A DNA stretch of 64,000 bases from Sepiola atlantica (lineage: Eukaryota > Mollusca > Cephalopoda > Sepiida > Sepiolidae): positions 11,947,596 through 12,011,595 of the forward strand of contig OY744553.1 of the NCBI GenBank assembly GCA_963556195.1, read 5' to 3'. Under the pieces are notes generated by a model. That model searched no databases. It was not told where the DNA came from and saw nothing but the letters and a program-made list of their open reading frames with translations. Made by a program: the position numbers and the translations under genes. Shown in pieces: positions 34,630-44,282 of this stretch (its first letter is position 1; the number at the start of each line of letters is the position of its first letter).

Positions 34630-37600
34630 TCTTTATGTATGTGTGATAGTGCACCTTGAACCTCATGAAAATGAGAGAAACACTATCCCTGTGACAGGAT
34701 CACAGGTAAACTAAGCCTGGGCCTGGTGTTGCCACAAACACTAAACCATGATAAATGTCTATAAACACAAATAAACGCCGTGGGACTCAGAAGAAAGATC
34801 TGAGTGTCATGATGGGCAGGTGCTCCCTCGATGGCCAACATGGGGGACCCGGTCCGCATCCTGCGAATGTTGGCCCTTCTCATTTCAGAAACAAGACAAC
34901 GGACAAGAACCAGGTAAGTAACCTCTCTGATTCCAGGTATGACAAAGACACAGACCAGAGACAAGTAAACCAGAGCGAAAACAGCAAACTGGAAAGATAT
35001 AGAAAGAAATGGACCATGAAAGAGAACAGACTGGTGATGGAGTGCTACTATAAAAGCCGCTACCCTATAGAAAGAGGCTACCGAAAACGAATGAAACATC
35101 TCTGGGACATTGCTAGTGACCCACATACAACGGAACAAAGGATAGCAGATCAAGCAAGACAGATCCTCAAGCGAGGATGGTTCTCGGAGATGGAACTGAC
35201 GGAAATAAGACAGAAGGCTAATGGCGAAACGGAGCAAGAAACACCATCAAAGGAGAGACCACAGGAAGAGGACAGGCAAAACATACACACTGAAACTGAA
35301 GAGATTGAAGACTACGGAATCACAGAACCAGGGGAGATAGAAGACTGCGGAACCACAGAACCTGCTGAGAAAGAACTCAACGAAAAAGAAGCAAGTGAAG
35401 TGGAGAACATAAGACGATACATGTTAGAAAACAAAACAAAACTCCCATCTCTCAGGAATGAAGTAGCGAAGAAGTTACAAGCAGAAACAGAAAGAGTAAA
35501 CAGACTCCTCACACACATCCCAACAGAAACTATTACAGACCTAAACAACCTGATATATGCAGGGGCAAAATCGGTAAGTATGAAACTAAGAAACGAAGAG
35601 AATGGACAAAAGAGAGGACCGACAAAACCTGGATGGGAAATCAGACTGGAAACCCAGATCACCAAACTTCGGAAAGAAGCTAAAACCGTGAACAGAAGGA
35701 AGGAGGACATGAAACGATTAAGAAGCAAAAATCAGAAACGCAAGGAAAAACTAAATGAGAAACATGAAGAAATAAAACAAAGGATAGCAGCAATAGAAAA
35801 AAGACTGAGACGATACAGGTACAAATCAGAACAGAGCAAACAGAACAGGACCTTTGAAAACAATGAAAGCCAGTTTTACAAAAACGTAAATAGAGAAAAT
35901 ACAACGACAGAGCAACCGAACCCAACAGAAACAAAACAATTCTGGAGCAAGATATGGGAAGAACCAAAAAAGCACAACAAGAATGCCCAATGGTTGAAAA
36001 ACATGAAAGATGAACTGCAAGAAATCGAAGAAGGAACCGAAACAGAAATCAACAAAGAAACGATCAAGAAAACCCTAAGAAAAATGGCAAACTGGAGAGC
36101 ACCAGGCCACGATGGAATACATGCATACTGGTTTAAAAAATTCACGACCCTGCATGAAAGAATAGCGCAGAAACTGAGCGGATGTATCCGCAAAACAGAC
36201 ATACCAGAATGGATGACGGAAGGAAGAACAACACTAATACAAAAAGACCCCAAAAAGGGAACGACCCCCAGCAACTACAGACCGATAACATGTCTACCAA
36301 TAATGTGGAAAATTCTCACAGCACAACTGAGAGAACAAATCTACCAATCCCTGGACAAACGTGGACTGCTCCCCGAGGAACAAAAAGGATGCCGGAAAGG
36401 ACAAAGAGGTGCACATGATCTACTATACATTGATCAAAAGACTCTGAAGGAGGTGAAGAGAAGACAAAAGAACATAACCATGGCATGGATTGACTACAAG
36501 AAAGCCTACGACAGAATCCTCCAAACATGGATAATTGAATGCTTAAAAATATACAAGATACCAGACAGGATTATTAATCTCATCCAGAAAGCAATGGAAA
36601 CATGGAGACTAAAACTGACAGCCGGAGGACAATACCTGTCTGAGATAAAAATACAGAGAGGCATTTTTCAAGGAGACTCTCTATCACCACTACTGTTTAT
36701 AATAGCCATGATGCCACTCAACTACATACTCAGAAAGTGTGATGCCGGATACAGGTTTACGGATACAGAACAAAGAATAAACCACCTGATGTACATGGAT
36801 GACCTTAAACTGTTTGCAAAAAACAAAACAGAACTGGAAAAGCTGATAAACACAACCAGGATATTCAGCCAGGATATCCAAATGGAGTTTGGAATAGAAA
36901 AATGTGCACTGCTAGAGATCAAAAGAGGAAAACTGGAAAAGACAGAAGGTATAGAACTCCCCAACCAAGAGGAGATGAGGGCGCTAGGAGAACAAGATAG
37001 TTACAAATACCTGGGAGTTCTGGAAGCAGACACAATCAAATATACAGAAATGAAAGAGAAGATTGGAAAAGAATATCTACGAAGAACAAGGAAACTCTTA
37101 GAAACTAAACTATATAGCAGAAACCTAGTAAAAGGGATAAACACATGGGCTGTATCACTAATAAGATACTCTGGACCATTCATAGGCTGGACCAAAGAAG
37201 AACTCAGGCACCTTGACCAAAGAACTAGAAAACTAATGACTATGCACAATGCACTGCACCCAAAAGACGACACGGACAGACTCTACGTGAAAAGAAATGA
37301 AGGAGGTAGAGGACTGGTAAGTATAGAAGACTGTGTGGAAGACACGAAAAAAGAGCTGGAGAAATATGTAACCCAGAACACGGAAAGACTGATCGCCACA
37401 GCAAGAGACACCAGCCCAACAAACAACCCCGGAAGCACTGAAACCAGAAACAAAAAGACAAGAAAGGAAAAGTGGGAAGAAAAACAACTACATGGACGCT
37501 TTATAAGACTCACAAGCGATGAAGCCAATGAAAACAGCTGGGCATGGCTAAGAAAAGGAAACCTGAACAGAGAAACGGAATCTCTGCTGACGGCCGCACA

Positions 37601-38658
37601 GAACAATGCGATTAGGACAAACTTTATTAAAGCAAAAATAGATAAAACCCAGGAAAACAGCAAATGCAGATTGTGTGGACAAAGAGACGAAACGATAAAT
37701 CATATAATAAGTGAATGCAGCAAGCTAGCACAAAGGGAATACAAGAACAGACATGACAGCATGGGGAAAGAAGTACACCGGGAAATGTGCAAACAACTGA
37801 ATTTCGAATATGCAAGAAAACGGTACAAACACAAACCAGAAACTGTACTAGAAAACGAAAAACACAAAATCATATGGGATATGAATGTACAAACAGACAA
37901 ACCCATAACAGCAAGGAGACCGGATATGATAATAATCAACAAGAAAGAAAAATCCTGCAAAATCGTGGACTTTGCCGTTCCAGCAGACCACAGAGTGAAG
38001 ATCAAAGAGACGGAAAAGAGAAGCAAATATACTGAACTTGCCAGAGAATTGAAAGGAATATGGAACATGAAGAAAGTCAGTATAACACCAATAATCATAG
38101 GAGCACTAGGAACAGTCCCCAAAAACATGGAGAAAAGACTAGGAGAAATAGGAATCAAAGGGATAACTGAGACCATACAAAGGACAGTAATGATCAAAAC
38201 AGCTACAATCCTGAGAAATGTCCTCGAATGCGGAAACCAACCCACATAAGCAACGAATGGAGAACAAACACATGGAAGCACAAAACAACAGAACCGGGGA
38301 AAATACAACCGCACGAGAGAGGCGCAAGCATAGGCTGACGCCACAAATATTATGGACAGAGGGTCGAGGAGGGAAAGCGCAAAACCAGACCTCCACTGGA
38401 AGAGCGCGGACAGCTCTGGGACCTTGGGAAGGCTTGTTGCCACTCGGGCCCCATGGAGACCAATGGCCCTTATCAGCGGGAAATCGTTGGTAGGTGGCTG
38501 TTGCGATTACCGCAACGTCATCAGCGGTGATGAACGAAAAGAGGTGGAGCATACTGGAGGTCTGAGGAGACTTGTTGTCACTTAGACTCCAGGGAATACC
38601 ACAGGTTGTCGGCAGTGGGTGACCACTGACGATGACCAGTGTGATAACTCCTAGTGAG

Positions 38659-38660
<2 letters not shown>
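34630..38660 (+). mobile_element. Full-length RLE-type non-LTR retrotransposon, R4/Dong-like
   Basis: About 4.0 kb: a short 5' UTR (boundary uncertain, about 34630), one long ORF (34755-38249) and a 410-bp 3' UTR ending CTCCTAGTGAGTAAACAAC. It then runs directly into a CAA/CAC/CAA trinucleotide tract. The single-ORF layout with a C-terminal zinc knuckle and PD-(D/E)XK endonuclease places it with the restriction-like-endonuclease elements (R2/R4/Dong group). Truncated copies of its 3' end occur at 43895-44282 plus 49224-49336, an internal fragment at 60970-61225, and related 3' ends at 30800, 31088 and 43475. Almost all abut trinucleotide microsatellites, as known for Dong in TAA repeats. Exact clade is inferred, not tested by phylogeny. 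Confidence 0.85.
34755..38249 (+). CDS. R4-like retrotransposon ORF: reverse transcriptase with RLE endonuclease (1164 aa)
   Basis: Encodes the protein for target-primed reverse transcription. The N-terminal part has a Myb/SANT-like block around residue 86 (KKWTMKENRLVMECYYKSRY) and a Lys/Glu-rich, coiled-coil-like region to about residue 400. The reverse transcriptase follows: WRAPGHDG at 447-454, motif A WIDYKKAYDR with Asp 580, FQGDSLSP at 638-645, and the catalytic YMDD at 680-683. Further on are a CCHC knuckle (C971, C974, H983, C988) and the restriction-like endonuclease motif RPD (Asp 1057) with Asp 1072 in VDFAVP. The ORF is uninterrupted and all key residues are present, so it could be functional. 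The start was chosen as the first Met of the frame; an ATG 8 bases upstream is in another frame and stops at once. The coding strand is A-rich, as in many LINEs. Expression is not shown by sequence alone. Confidence 0.88.
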   Translation: MSINTNKRRGTQKKDLSVMMGRCSLDGQHGGPGPHPANVGPSHFRNKTTDKNQVSNLSDSRYDKDTDQRQVNQSENSKLERYRKKWTMKENRLVMECYYKSRYPIERGYRKRMKHLWDIASDPHTTEQRIADQARQILKRGWFSEMELTEIRQKANGETEQETPSKERPQEEDRQNIHTETEEIEDYGITEPGEIEDCGTTEPAEKELNEKEASEVENIRRYMLENKTKLPSLRNEVAKKLQAETERVNRLLTHIPTETITDLNNLIYAGAKSVSMKLRNEENGQKRGPTKPGWEIRLETQITKLRKEAKTVNRRKEDMKRLRSKNQKRKEKLNEKHEEIKQRIAAIEKRLRRYRYKSEQSKQNRTFENNESQFYKNVNRENTTTEQPNPTETKQFWSKIWEEPKKHNKNAQWLKNMKDELQEIEEGTETEINKETIKKTLRKMANWRAPGHDGIHAYWFKKFTTLHERIAQKLSGCIRKTDIPEWMTEGRTTLIQKDPKKGTTPSNYRPITCLPIMWKILTAQLREQIYQSLDKRGLLPEEQKGCRKGQRGAHDLLYIDQKTLKEVKRRQKNITMAWIDYKKAYDRILQTWIIECLKIYKIPDRIINLIQKAMETWRLKLTAGGQYLSEIKIQRGIFQGDSLSPLLFIIAMMPLNYILRKCDAGYRFTDTEQRINHLMYMDDLKLFAKNKTELEKLINTTRIFSQDIQMEFGIEKCALLEIKRGKLEKTEGIELPNQEEMRALGEQDSYKYLGVLEADTIKYTEMKEKIGKEYLRRTRKLLETKLYSRNLVKGINTWAVSLIRYSGPFIGWTKEELRHLDQRTRKLMTMHNALHPKDDTDRLYVKRNEGGRGLVSIEDCVEDTKKELEKYVTQNTERLIATARDTSPTNNPGSTETRNKKTRKEKWEEKQLHGRFIRLTSDEANENSWAWLRKGNLNRETESLLTAAQNNAIRTNFIKAKIDKTQENSKCRLCGQRDETINHIISECSKLAQREYKNRHDSMGKEVHREMCKQLNFEYARKRYKHKPETVLENEKHKIIWDMNVQTDKPITARRPDMIIINKKEKSCKIVDFAVPADHRVKIKETEKRSKYTELARELKGIWNMKKVSITPIIIGALGTVPKNMEKRLGEIGIKGITETIQRTVMIKTATILRNVLECGNQPT

Positions 38661-38691
<31 letters not shown>

Positions 38692-38699
38692 CCACCACC

Positions 38700-38731
<32 letters not shown>

Positions 38732-38736
38732 CAACA
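38661..38736. repeat. (CAA)n(CAC)n(CAA)n at the R4-like 3' end
   Basis: Trinucleotide tract directly after GTGAGTAAA of the element. Other copies of the family end in TAA, so the tail appears to follow the microsatellite at the insertion site. Confidence 0.95.
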
Positions 38737-39080
38737 GTAACCCTTTTCAAAATACTCGGAGTCGGACGCGACAAAACATTGTTAATCGCATCCGGGACGT
38801 CACAAGATTGCGCCGATGTCGACGGAGGGAAGAGGGCGTCGTTAGTCGGGATGTCACAATCAAATTCTCTTTTCTCACCTGTCGCCATTATGATCACGTG
38901 GTAGTGGACCGCTATGTACAACAGCGACTCGCTACCCTTCAACTCCCGATCACTCAACCCCAAATCCCAACCTCCTACACGAGCGCCACCCAGCGGCGCC
39001 CGGGGACGTCAGTTTGACACTCATTAATTTGCAATTGCTCGCTGCCAACTCGGACTTCAGCTGTTGACGGATTTGTTTGC
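38737..39080. other. Relatively GC-rich unassigned sequence
   Basis: Contains CpG-rich words (GCGCCACCCAGCGGCGCCCG near 38981) unlike its surroundings. No exon or promoter can be supported. A 69-codon frame at 38808-39017 lacks recognisable features. Confidence 0.35.
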
Positions 39081-39082
39081 TT

Positions 39083-39190
39083 TTTGGTGTCTGTTTTGCG
39101 GCAAATCAACCCTTTTTTACTAGACTATGTAATGCCGAAACACAAGATCAATCGTAAAGGATTCAATGGTGATTATAGTGTATGTTTTTT
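39083..39190 (+). repeat. Diverged single copy of the 127-bp monomer
   Basis: TTTTGCGGCAAATCAACCCTTTTT...ATGTAATGCCGAA...TGATTATAGTGTATGTTTTT follows the order of the monomer at 41532-42211 with many substitutions. Confidence 0.55.
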
Positions 39191-39221
39191 ACGATATATA
39201 AACGAATAAGTCTACATACCC

Positions 39222-39464
39222 GGCGTTGTCCGGGAGTCCCTATTTACTTGCCGCTGAAGAATGGCAGAGTTAAACAGAAGGCCGGTTTTTAAATGTGGGG
39301 TCAATCCAGCTCCCCAAAAAGGGCCACTCTAGATTTGTACAAAAATAAATATTTCTTCAGTCTAGAAGGATTTTTGCTTCATTGACCGAGGACAGTAAAG
39401 ATGAAATATCGTACGAGAACAGATACTACACGTTGCTCCTAGCAAAAGGCGTTGCCCGGGAGTC
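39222..39464 (-). mobile_element. Decayed U2-headed SINE flanked by a possible target duplication
   Basis: The right end GAACAGATACTACACGTTGC...AGCAAAAGGC (39417-39450) is the U2 head in antisense. GGCGTTGTCCGGGAGTC (39222-39238) and GGCGTTGCCCGGGAGTC (39449-39465) flank the copy with one mismatch, consistent with a long target-site duplication from LINE-mediated insertion. The SINE body is poorly preserved. Confidence 0.5.
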
Positions 39465-39465
39465 T

Positions 39466-39993
39466 TTTTACTTTCATTTTTTTCACCTTATGTTTTTAAA
39501 TAATGAGTTACCACTTATCAAGGCCAAAAGCCACTCGCTGATAATGATTAATGAGATGGATGGATCAAAAGCAAAAATATTATAAGATGATTAAAAATGA
39601 TTAATAGAAATGAACTCATGGGGATGGTGTATGAAAAGTATTTTTTGAAGACGACTATGTTGTAATCTGTAGGGAAGCAATCCCGTGGCAACGTTTTCTA
39701 CATATATAAGCCACTTGGAAAGAAGCTCTTTTTCATGGAAATTCCGTATTAAACGAAGCACATGGAGAGAGAGAAGAAAAGTTGTTTTTTTCTGTTTTGG
39801 TAGGGAGACGAGTTCTCGCTGTGAATGTTTTACAAGGAGTGACCAGAGATTGGAGCTCAGTCGAGTATATCCCATGAAAATAACCGTAATCATATACTTC
39901 GGGCTGACCGGTCCAGATTGCTTTAATATGACGCTAGGGTCACAAGTTGTTTAAATCACGTGCCGAGAATCAAGATTGCTTGAATAGAATCAT

Positions 39994-40024
<31 letters not shown>

Positions 40025-40040
40025 CAGTTGTCTTGTCTTG
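39466..40040. other. Unassigned sequence with ATC/AGC microsatellite
   Basis: (CAT)n(CAG)n at about 39990-40022. No gene. Confidence 0.4.
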
Positions 40041-40214
40041 CCGTGCCTTAATCTGTCGTATTTTGCTCAAAAGAAAAAAATATTATAGATGGATGTGAAT
40101 GACAAAAATCTAAAAATAAGTTGAGATTTAAAAATGAACCGAAAATCTTGTTTGAAATCAATTGTTGAAAAAAAAAAACTAAAAATAATCTTAATATAAA
40201 ATCGGGTGAAAGTT

Positions 40215-40835
40215 TAAAATTTGGACGACATGAAAAAAAAATTAGAAACATGTTTAAGATGTACGTACCCGTGATGGAAAGCATATATCGTATACTAAAA
40301 ACCACGTAAATTGATCAAGTAGTTTTTTTTTTACAAAAGAAAATTAAATTTTATCGGTAAACGACGATCGTCGACATATCGACGCCATATTAGATATAGT
40401 GGTCGGCAGACATTGAAATAAAAAAAAACGCTTTAAAATAAGTTAAAACGTAAAAAGAATTATCTATGTAGATAGAAGAGTAACTTATCTTGCCTTTGGT
40501 AACATTTATTTGTTGTATATTTGTTTTGTTCACCCCTTTTTTGTTTTGTTGGCTCGTGTTAAAACTGCCCTTTTTTTCCAAGGCTGATTCTTAACTCAAA
40601 CTTTTGAGTCAAGAGTTTCTCATTTGTTCAATATCCAATATGGCGTCGAAATATCGCCGCTCGTCGTTTATCGATAAAATTTTATTTTCTTTTGTAAAAA
40701 ACAAACTACTTGATCAATTTACGTGATTTTTTGTATACGATATATGCTTTGAGTCACGTGAAACGTACATTATAAAAATATTTCTTGATTTTATAAAACT
40801 TTATTTTTTCATGTCCTTTGACTTCTAAACTAAAA
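40215..40835. mobile_element. Fold-back (long inverted-repeat) element
   Basis: The left arm (about 40215-40402) and right arm (about 40625-40835) are reverse complements. Both contain AAGCATATATCGTATAC, ACGTAAATTGATCAAGTAGT, ACAAAAGAAAAT and CGACGCCATATT in mirrored order. Spacer about 220 bp, no coding capacity. MITE or fold-back type; no terminal target duplication identified. Confidence 0.75.
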
Positions 40836-40914
40836 TCGAGATAAGTTATCTCCCTTAGTTTGTTAGCTTCAGTCAACATAAACTAAAAAGGGACCAACTA
40901 TCGTTTATACACTA

Positions 40915-41513
40915 GCTCTACCCTTGAGGAAGCCCCTTCTTTGATAAGCACATAAGACTGGCCTTCAGTCCAGACCTGAAATGGAAGAATGACATCAAGT
41001 TCATTACTAAAGTCGCTTGAAAAATGGTTGGATCATTCTACTGCTCCAGAATAAACCTCACTCCTTACACAATTCTCTACCTGTATAAGAGTGAGATACG
41101 TCCTAAAATGGAATGTTGTTGTCATGTCTGGGGAACTGCCGCTCAGAATACTTATTTTGACAGACTACTCTTGTTTTGACAGACCACAGCATCGACTTCA
41201 GAATCAAGTGAGGGATAGTTTCTTCTCTTTCCTGTCAGCCTCTTTATCACAGAACAGACGTTGCTAGTCTTTTTCTACTCCATTTTAAAAAATTTTCATG
41301 GCAGGTGCTCAACTTAGCTACAGTCTCTGGTCCTTCCCTGTAAAACATTCACAACAATAACTCGTCTAGCTACAACCACTATCAAGAAATCTCCATTCTT
41401 CCTCCGTGTAACTAAAACCAAATGGAACTTCCATGAACACAGTTTCTTCCAAAAAAAATCCCATCTGTGGAACAGGATACTACAAGGTTGCTTCCAAACA
41501 TGGTCGTGTTCAG
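40915..41513 (+). pseudogene. LINE ORF2 tail (family L1 of this window), 5' part, interrupted
   Basis: Same family as 2090-2830 and 58256-58835: a 'LYLYKSEIRPKMECCCHVWG' block, the repeat-specific RRDVASL-type block, and a 'FFQKKSHLWNRILQGCFQ' block near 41440-41500, with frameshifts and stops. It breaks off at TGGTCGTGTTCA (41502-41513) and resumes after the same 12 bases at 42590-42601. The break is therefore an insertion with a 12-bp target duplication. Confidence 0.75.
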
Positions 41514-42211
41514 GTATGGTAGTTTTGTTTTACGGCATATCAACCCTTTTTGGGTTATTTAATGCCGAATCTGGTCATTATAGTGAAAGTTTTTATGCTT
41601 CAAGTTCTTTATATCTTCAAATGTTTAATCATGGTTTTTGGTTTGGTAGTTTTGTTTTACGGCATATCAACCCTTTTTGGGTTATTTAATGCCGAATCTG
41701 GTCATTATAGTGAAAGTTTTTATGCTTCAAGTTCTTTATATCTTCAAATGTTTAATCAGGGTTTTTGGTTTGGTAGTTTTGTTTTACGGCATATCAACCC
41801 TTTTTGGGTTATTTAATGCCGAATCTGGTCATTATAGTGAAAGTTTTTATGCTTCAAGTTCTTTATATCTTCAAATGTTTAATCATGGTTTTTGGTTTGG
41901 TAGTTTTGTTTTACGGCATATCAACCCTTTTTGGGTTATTTAATGCCGAATCTGGTCATTATAGTGAAAGTTTTTATGCTTCAAGTTCTTTATATCTTCA
42001 AATGTTTAATCATGGTTTTTGGTTTGGTAGTTTTGTTTTACGGCATATCAACCCTTTTTGGGTTATTTAATGCCGAATCTGGTCATTATAGTGAAAGTTT
42101 TTATGCTTCAAGTTCTTTATATCTTCAAATGTTTAATCATGGTTTTTGGTTTGGTAGTTTTGTTTTACGGCATATCAACCCTTTTTGGGTTATTTAATGC
42201 CGAATCTGGTC
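41514..42211 (+). repeat. 127-bp tandem monomers (5.3 units)
   Basis: Units appear identical except for AATCAGGG in place of AATCATGG in one unit, indicating very recent expansion. Confidence 0.97.
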
Positions 42212-42589
42212 TTGTTTTCTTCTCTTTTTTGTTTCTTTCCCCTTTTAATATCTGTTTCTATTTAACCCATAGTTGGGACCCTAACAGGTACTACCACTCC
42301 GGGTCAGGGTGGACCTGGGAGCAATGGTAATTAAGAGGAGGCTCCACATTCCCCAAAGTCCGTACGCCGGATCTCACCATCGGATGTAGTTTAAGGTCAT
42401 ATCCAGGACCGGGAGTAGGGTAGGAAAAATAAAAATAAAAAAGGGGAGGGAGAAAGGGAGAGGGGCTGTTGTTTTTGTTTTTGGTTTTGTAGAACATAAT
42501 TAAGTTTTACAAACAAAAAAAAAAAAAAAGTCAATGTAGGTGAATTTCGTCTCAGGGAGCCACAGGGCAGCCTGATCTGGTATCACCAG
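41514..42589 (+). mobile_element. Retroelement insertion with 127-bp 5' monomers
   Basis: Five complete and one partial 127-bp monomers (ACGGCATATCAACCCTTTTT starts at 41532, 41659, 41786, 41913, 42040, 42167) are followed by about 300 bp of unique sequence (CTACCACTCCGGGTCAGGGT...). Then come a purine-rich stretch, an A15 run near 42514-42530 and 59 further bases. Flanked by a 12-bp direct repeat TGGTCGTGTTCA, so it inserted into the LINE relic. No coding frame; 88-codon frames in each monomer are artefacts because 127 is not a multiple of 3. A diverged relative of the unique part is at 58895-59010. Confidence 0.75.
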
Positions 42590-42780
42590 TGGTCGTGTTC
42601 AATTGCAATGTTAACAAATTCTTGTCGAGCCGTCTACTTTAATAGTCAGTTTCACCCAAGGTTTCCAATCTTATCAATGGGTTGTTTATTGTTAACTTAC
42701 ACACTCATTGACCCTTATCCTTGAATGGCCTTTGGGCCTTGATAAGCGGTGACTTACTAGGACTTAAAAAAGTCATTTGT
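42590..42780 (+). pseudogene. LINE ORF2 tail and 3' UTR, continuation after insertion
   Basis: Continues the 40915-41513 relic from the second TGGTCGTGTTCA through ATGTTAACAAATTCTTGTCG. It ends in the family's 3' signature CCTTTGGGCCTTGATAAGCG. Confidence 0.7.
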
Positions 42781-42987
42781 GAACTGATACTGCTAAACTA
42801 GTCTGCCTAATTAGCATAAATGCAAGCGAAACTAAAACGAACGGAACGAAGCGGTTTTCACCTTCGGAGGAAGTTTCTAGGGAATATTTATTCACAAACT
42901 GTCCCCAATCGCATGTATATCCCGGTCAGGTGAGATGACGACGGTAGAGGTTTAAGTTCTTACCGGGCGGTGTCGACCTCCTTCAAC

Positions 42988-43134
42988 ACACAGTATTCCT
43001 AAATGGTTACCCATCTAGTACTGACCAGGCTCAACGTTGCTTAACTTCGGTTATCTAACGAATACGGTGTGTCAACGTGGTGTTGCCATATAGAAGTACA
43101 AGAGAGAGACTATATAATTCTCTCGGTACTTCTA
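42988..43134 (-). mobile_element. 5S rRNA-derived SINE or 5S pseudogene
   Basis: The minus strand reads TATGGCAACACCACGTTGAC, then ACCGAAGTTAAGCAACGTTG, AGCCTGGTCAGTACTAGATG, GGTAACCATTTAGGAATACT. This aligns colinearly with 5S rRNA, including the region of its internal promoter. Substitutions every 5-10 bases rule out a functional gene. Continuation into non-5S sequence (GTGTTGAAGGAGGTCGACAC) favours a SINE3-type element over a plain pseudogene. Just upstream, 43090-43134 forms a TAGAAGTACaAGAGAG / CTCTCgGTACTTCTA hairpin. Confidence 0.65.
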
Positions 43135-43161
43135 TAACCCAAACTTAACCGACTCTTCTTC

Positions 43162-43167
43162 TTGTTA

Positions 43168-43232
<65 letters not shown>

Positions 43233-43250
43233 CGACTCTTGTTGTTGTTG

Positions 43251-43305
<55 letters not shown>

Positions 43306-43388
43306 TATTATTATTATTATCGTCGTCGTGGTTGTTGTTCTTCTTCTTCTTCTTATTATTATTATTATTATCGTCGTCGTCGTGGTTG

Positions 43389-43472
<84 letters not shown>
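43162..43472. repeat. Compound trinucleotide array (TTA, CAT, CGT, CTT, TAG)
   Basis: Successive blocks of TTA, TCA/CAT, TTA, CGT, CTT, TTA and TAG/AGT. Frames on both strands (poly-Leu, His, Ile, Ser, Val) are artefacts. Confidence 0.97.
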
Positions 43473-43474
43473 AG

Positions 43475-43790
43475 TGCTTACTGATAATAAATGGTGGTAT
43501 TCCCTGGAGTCTGAATGACAACAAGTTTCCATAAATTTCCAGCACTGTCCACCTCTTTTCGATAACCATTGCACATGACTTTGCGTTATCAAAACAACCG
43601 CTTACCACGTCTTTCTCGCTGGCAACGACCGTTGGTCTTTTCAGGGATTTCGATAGCAATAAACCTCTCTAAAATATCAGTACTCTCCGCACTCTTCCAG
43701 TGGAGGTATGCTTAGTGCTATTCCTCCTCGGTCTTCCCATCCTCCTTGGTCTTTCAGGACTATTTTGTGTGGTATCAGTCGAGGCTAATA
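43475..43790 (-). mobile_element. Short non-autonomous element with R4-like 3' end (minus-strand copy)
   Basis: Reverse complement of the 31088-31436 element, with the same 5' boundary (ATGCTATTAGCCTC next to TAA). Its 3' end meets the trinucleotide array on the left. Confidence 0.68.
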
Positions 43791-43792
43791 GC

Positions 43793-43793
<1 letters not shown>

Positions 43794-43867
<74 letters not shown>

Positions 43868-43898
43868 CATTATTATTATTATTATTATTATTATTTAC
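43794..43898. repeat. (TTA)n microsatellite, left part of the split target
   Basis: About 34 units with one ATC. It separates the short element from the truncated R4-like copy. Confidence 0.97.
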
Positions 43899-44282
43899 TC
43901 ACTAGGAGTTATCACACTGGTCATCGTCAGTGGTCACCCACTGCCGACAACATGTGGTATTCCCTGGAGTCTGAGTGACAACAAGTCTCCTCAGGCCTCC
44001 AGTATGCTCCACCTCTTTTCGTTCATCACCGCTGATGACCTTGCGGTAATCGCAACAGCCACCTACCAACGATTTCCCACTGATAAGGGCCATTGGTCCC
44101 CTCTGGGGCCCGAGTGGCAACAAGCCTTCCCAAGGTCCCAGAGCTGTCCGCGCTCTTCCAGTGGAGGTCTTGTTTTGCGCTTTCCCTCCTCGACACTCTG
44201 TCCATAATTTTCGTGGCGTCAGCCTATGCTTGCGCCTCTCTCGTGCGGTTGTATTTTCCCCGGTTCTGTTGTTTTGTGCTTC
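43895..44282 (-). mobile_element. 5'-truncated R4-like copy, 3' part
   Basis: Closely matches the reverse complement of 38268-38657 of the full-length element, from CTCACTAGGAGTTATCACAC to GTTGTTTTGTGCTTC. Interrupted at 44282 by an LTR element; the rest of the copy continues at 49224. Confidence 0.9.

Noticed and set aside
35312..38963. Minus-strand and shifted frames overlapping the R4-like ORF and its 3' UTR (up to 274 codons)
   Set aside because: Shadows of the real plus-strand ORF, which has complete RT and endonuclease motifs.
41532..42211. CRISPR-like regular array
   Set aside because: Direct tandem repeats with no unique spacers, in eukaryotic DNA.
41550..42330. Five repeated 88-codon frames
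   Set aside because: Created by identical 127-bp monomers; the unit length is not a multiple of three and no protein features are present.
42988..43103. Functional 5S rRNA gene
   Set aside because: Too many substitutions along the length and runs into non-5S sequence.
43162..43659. Poly-His/Ile/Ser/Val frames and those at 30796-31131, 31856-32110, 43700-44207, 49140-49671, 61104-62287
   Set aside because: Translations of trinucleotide microsatellites.
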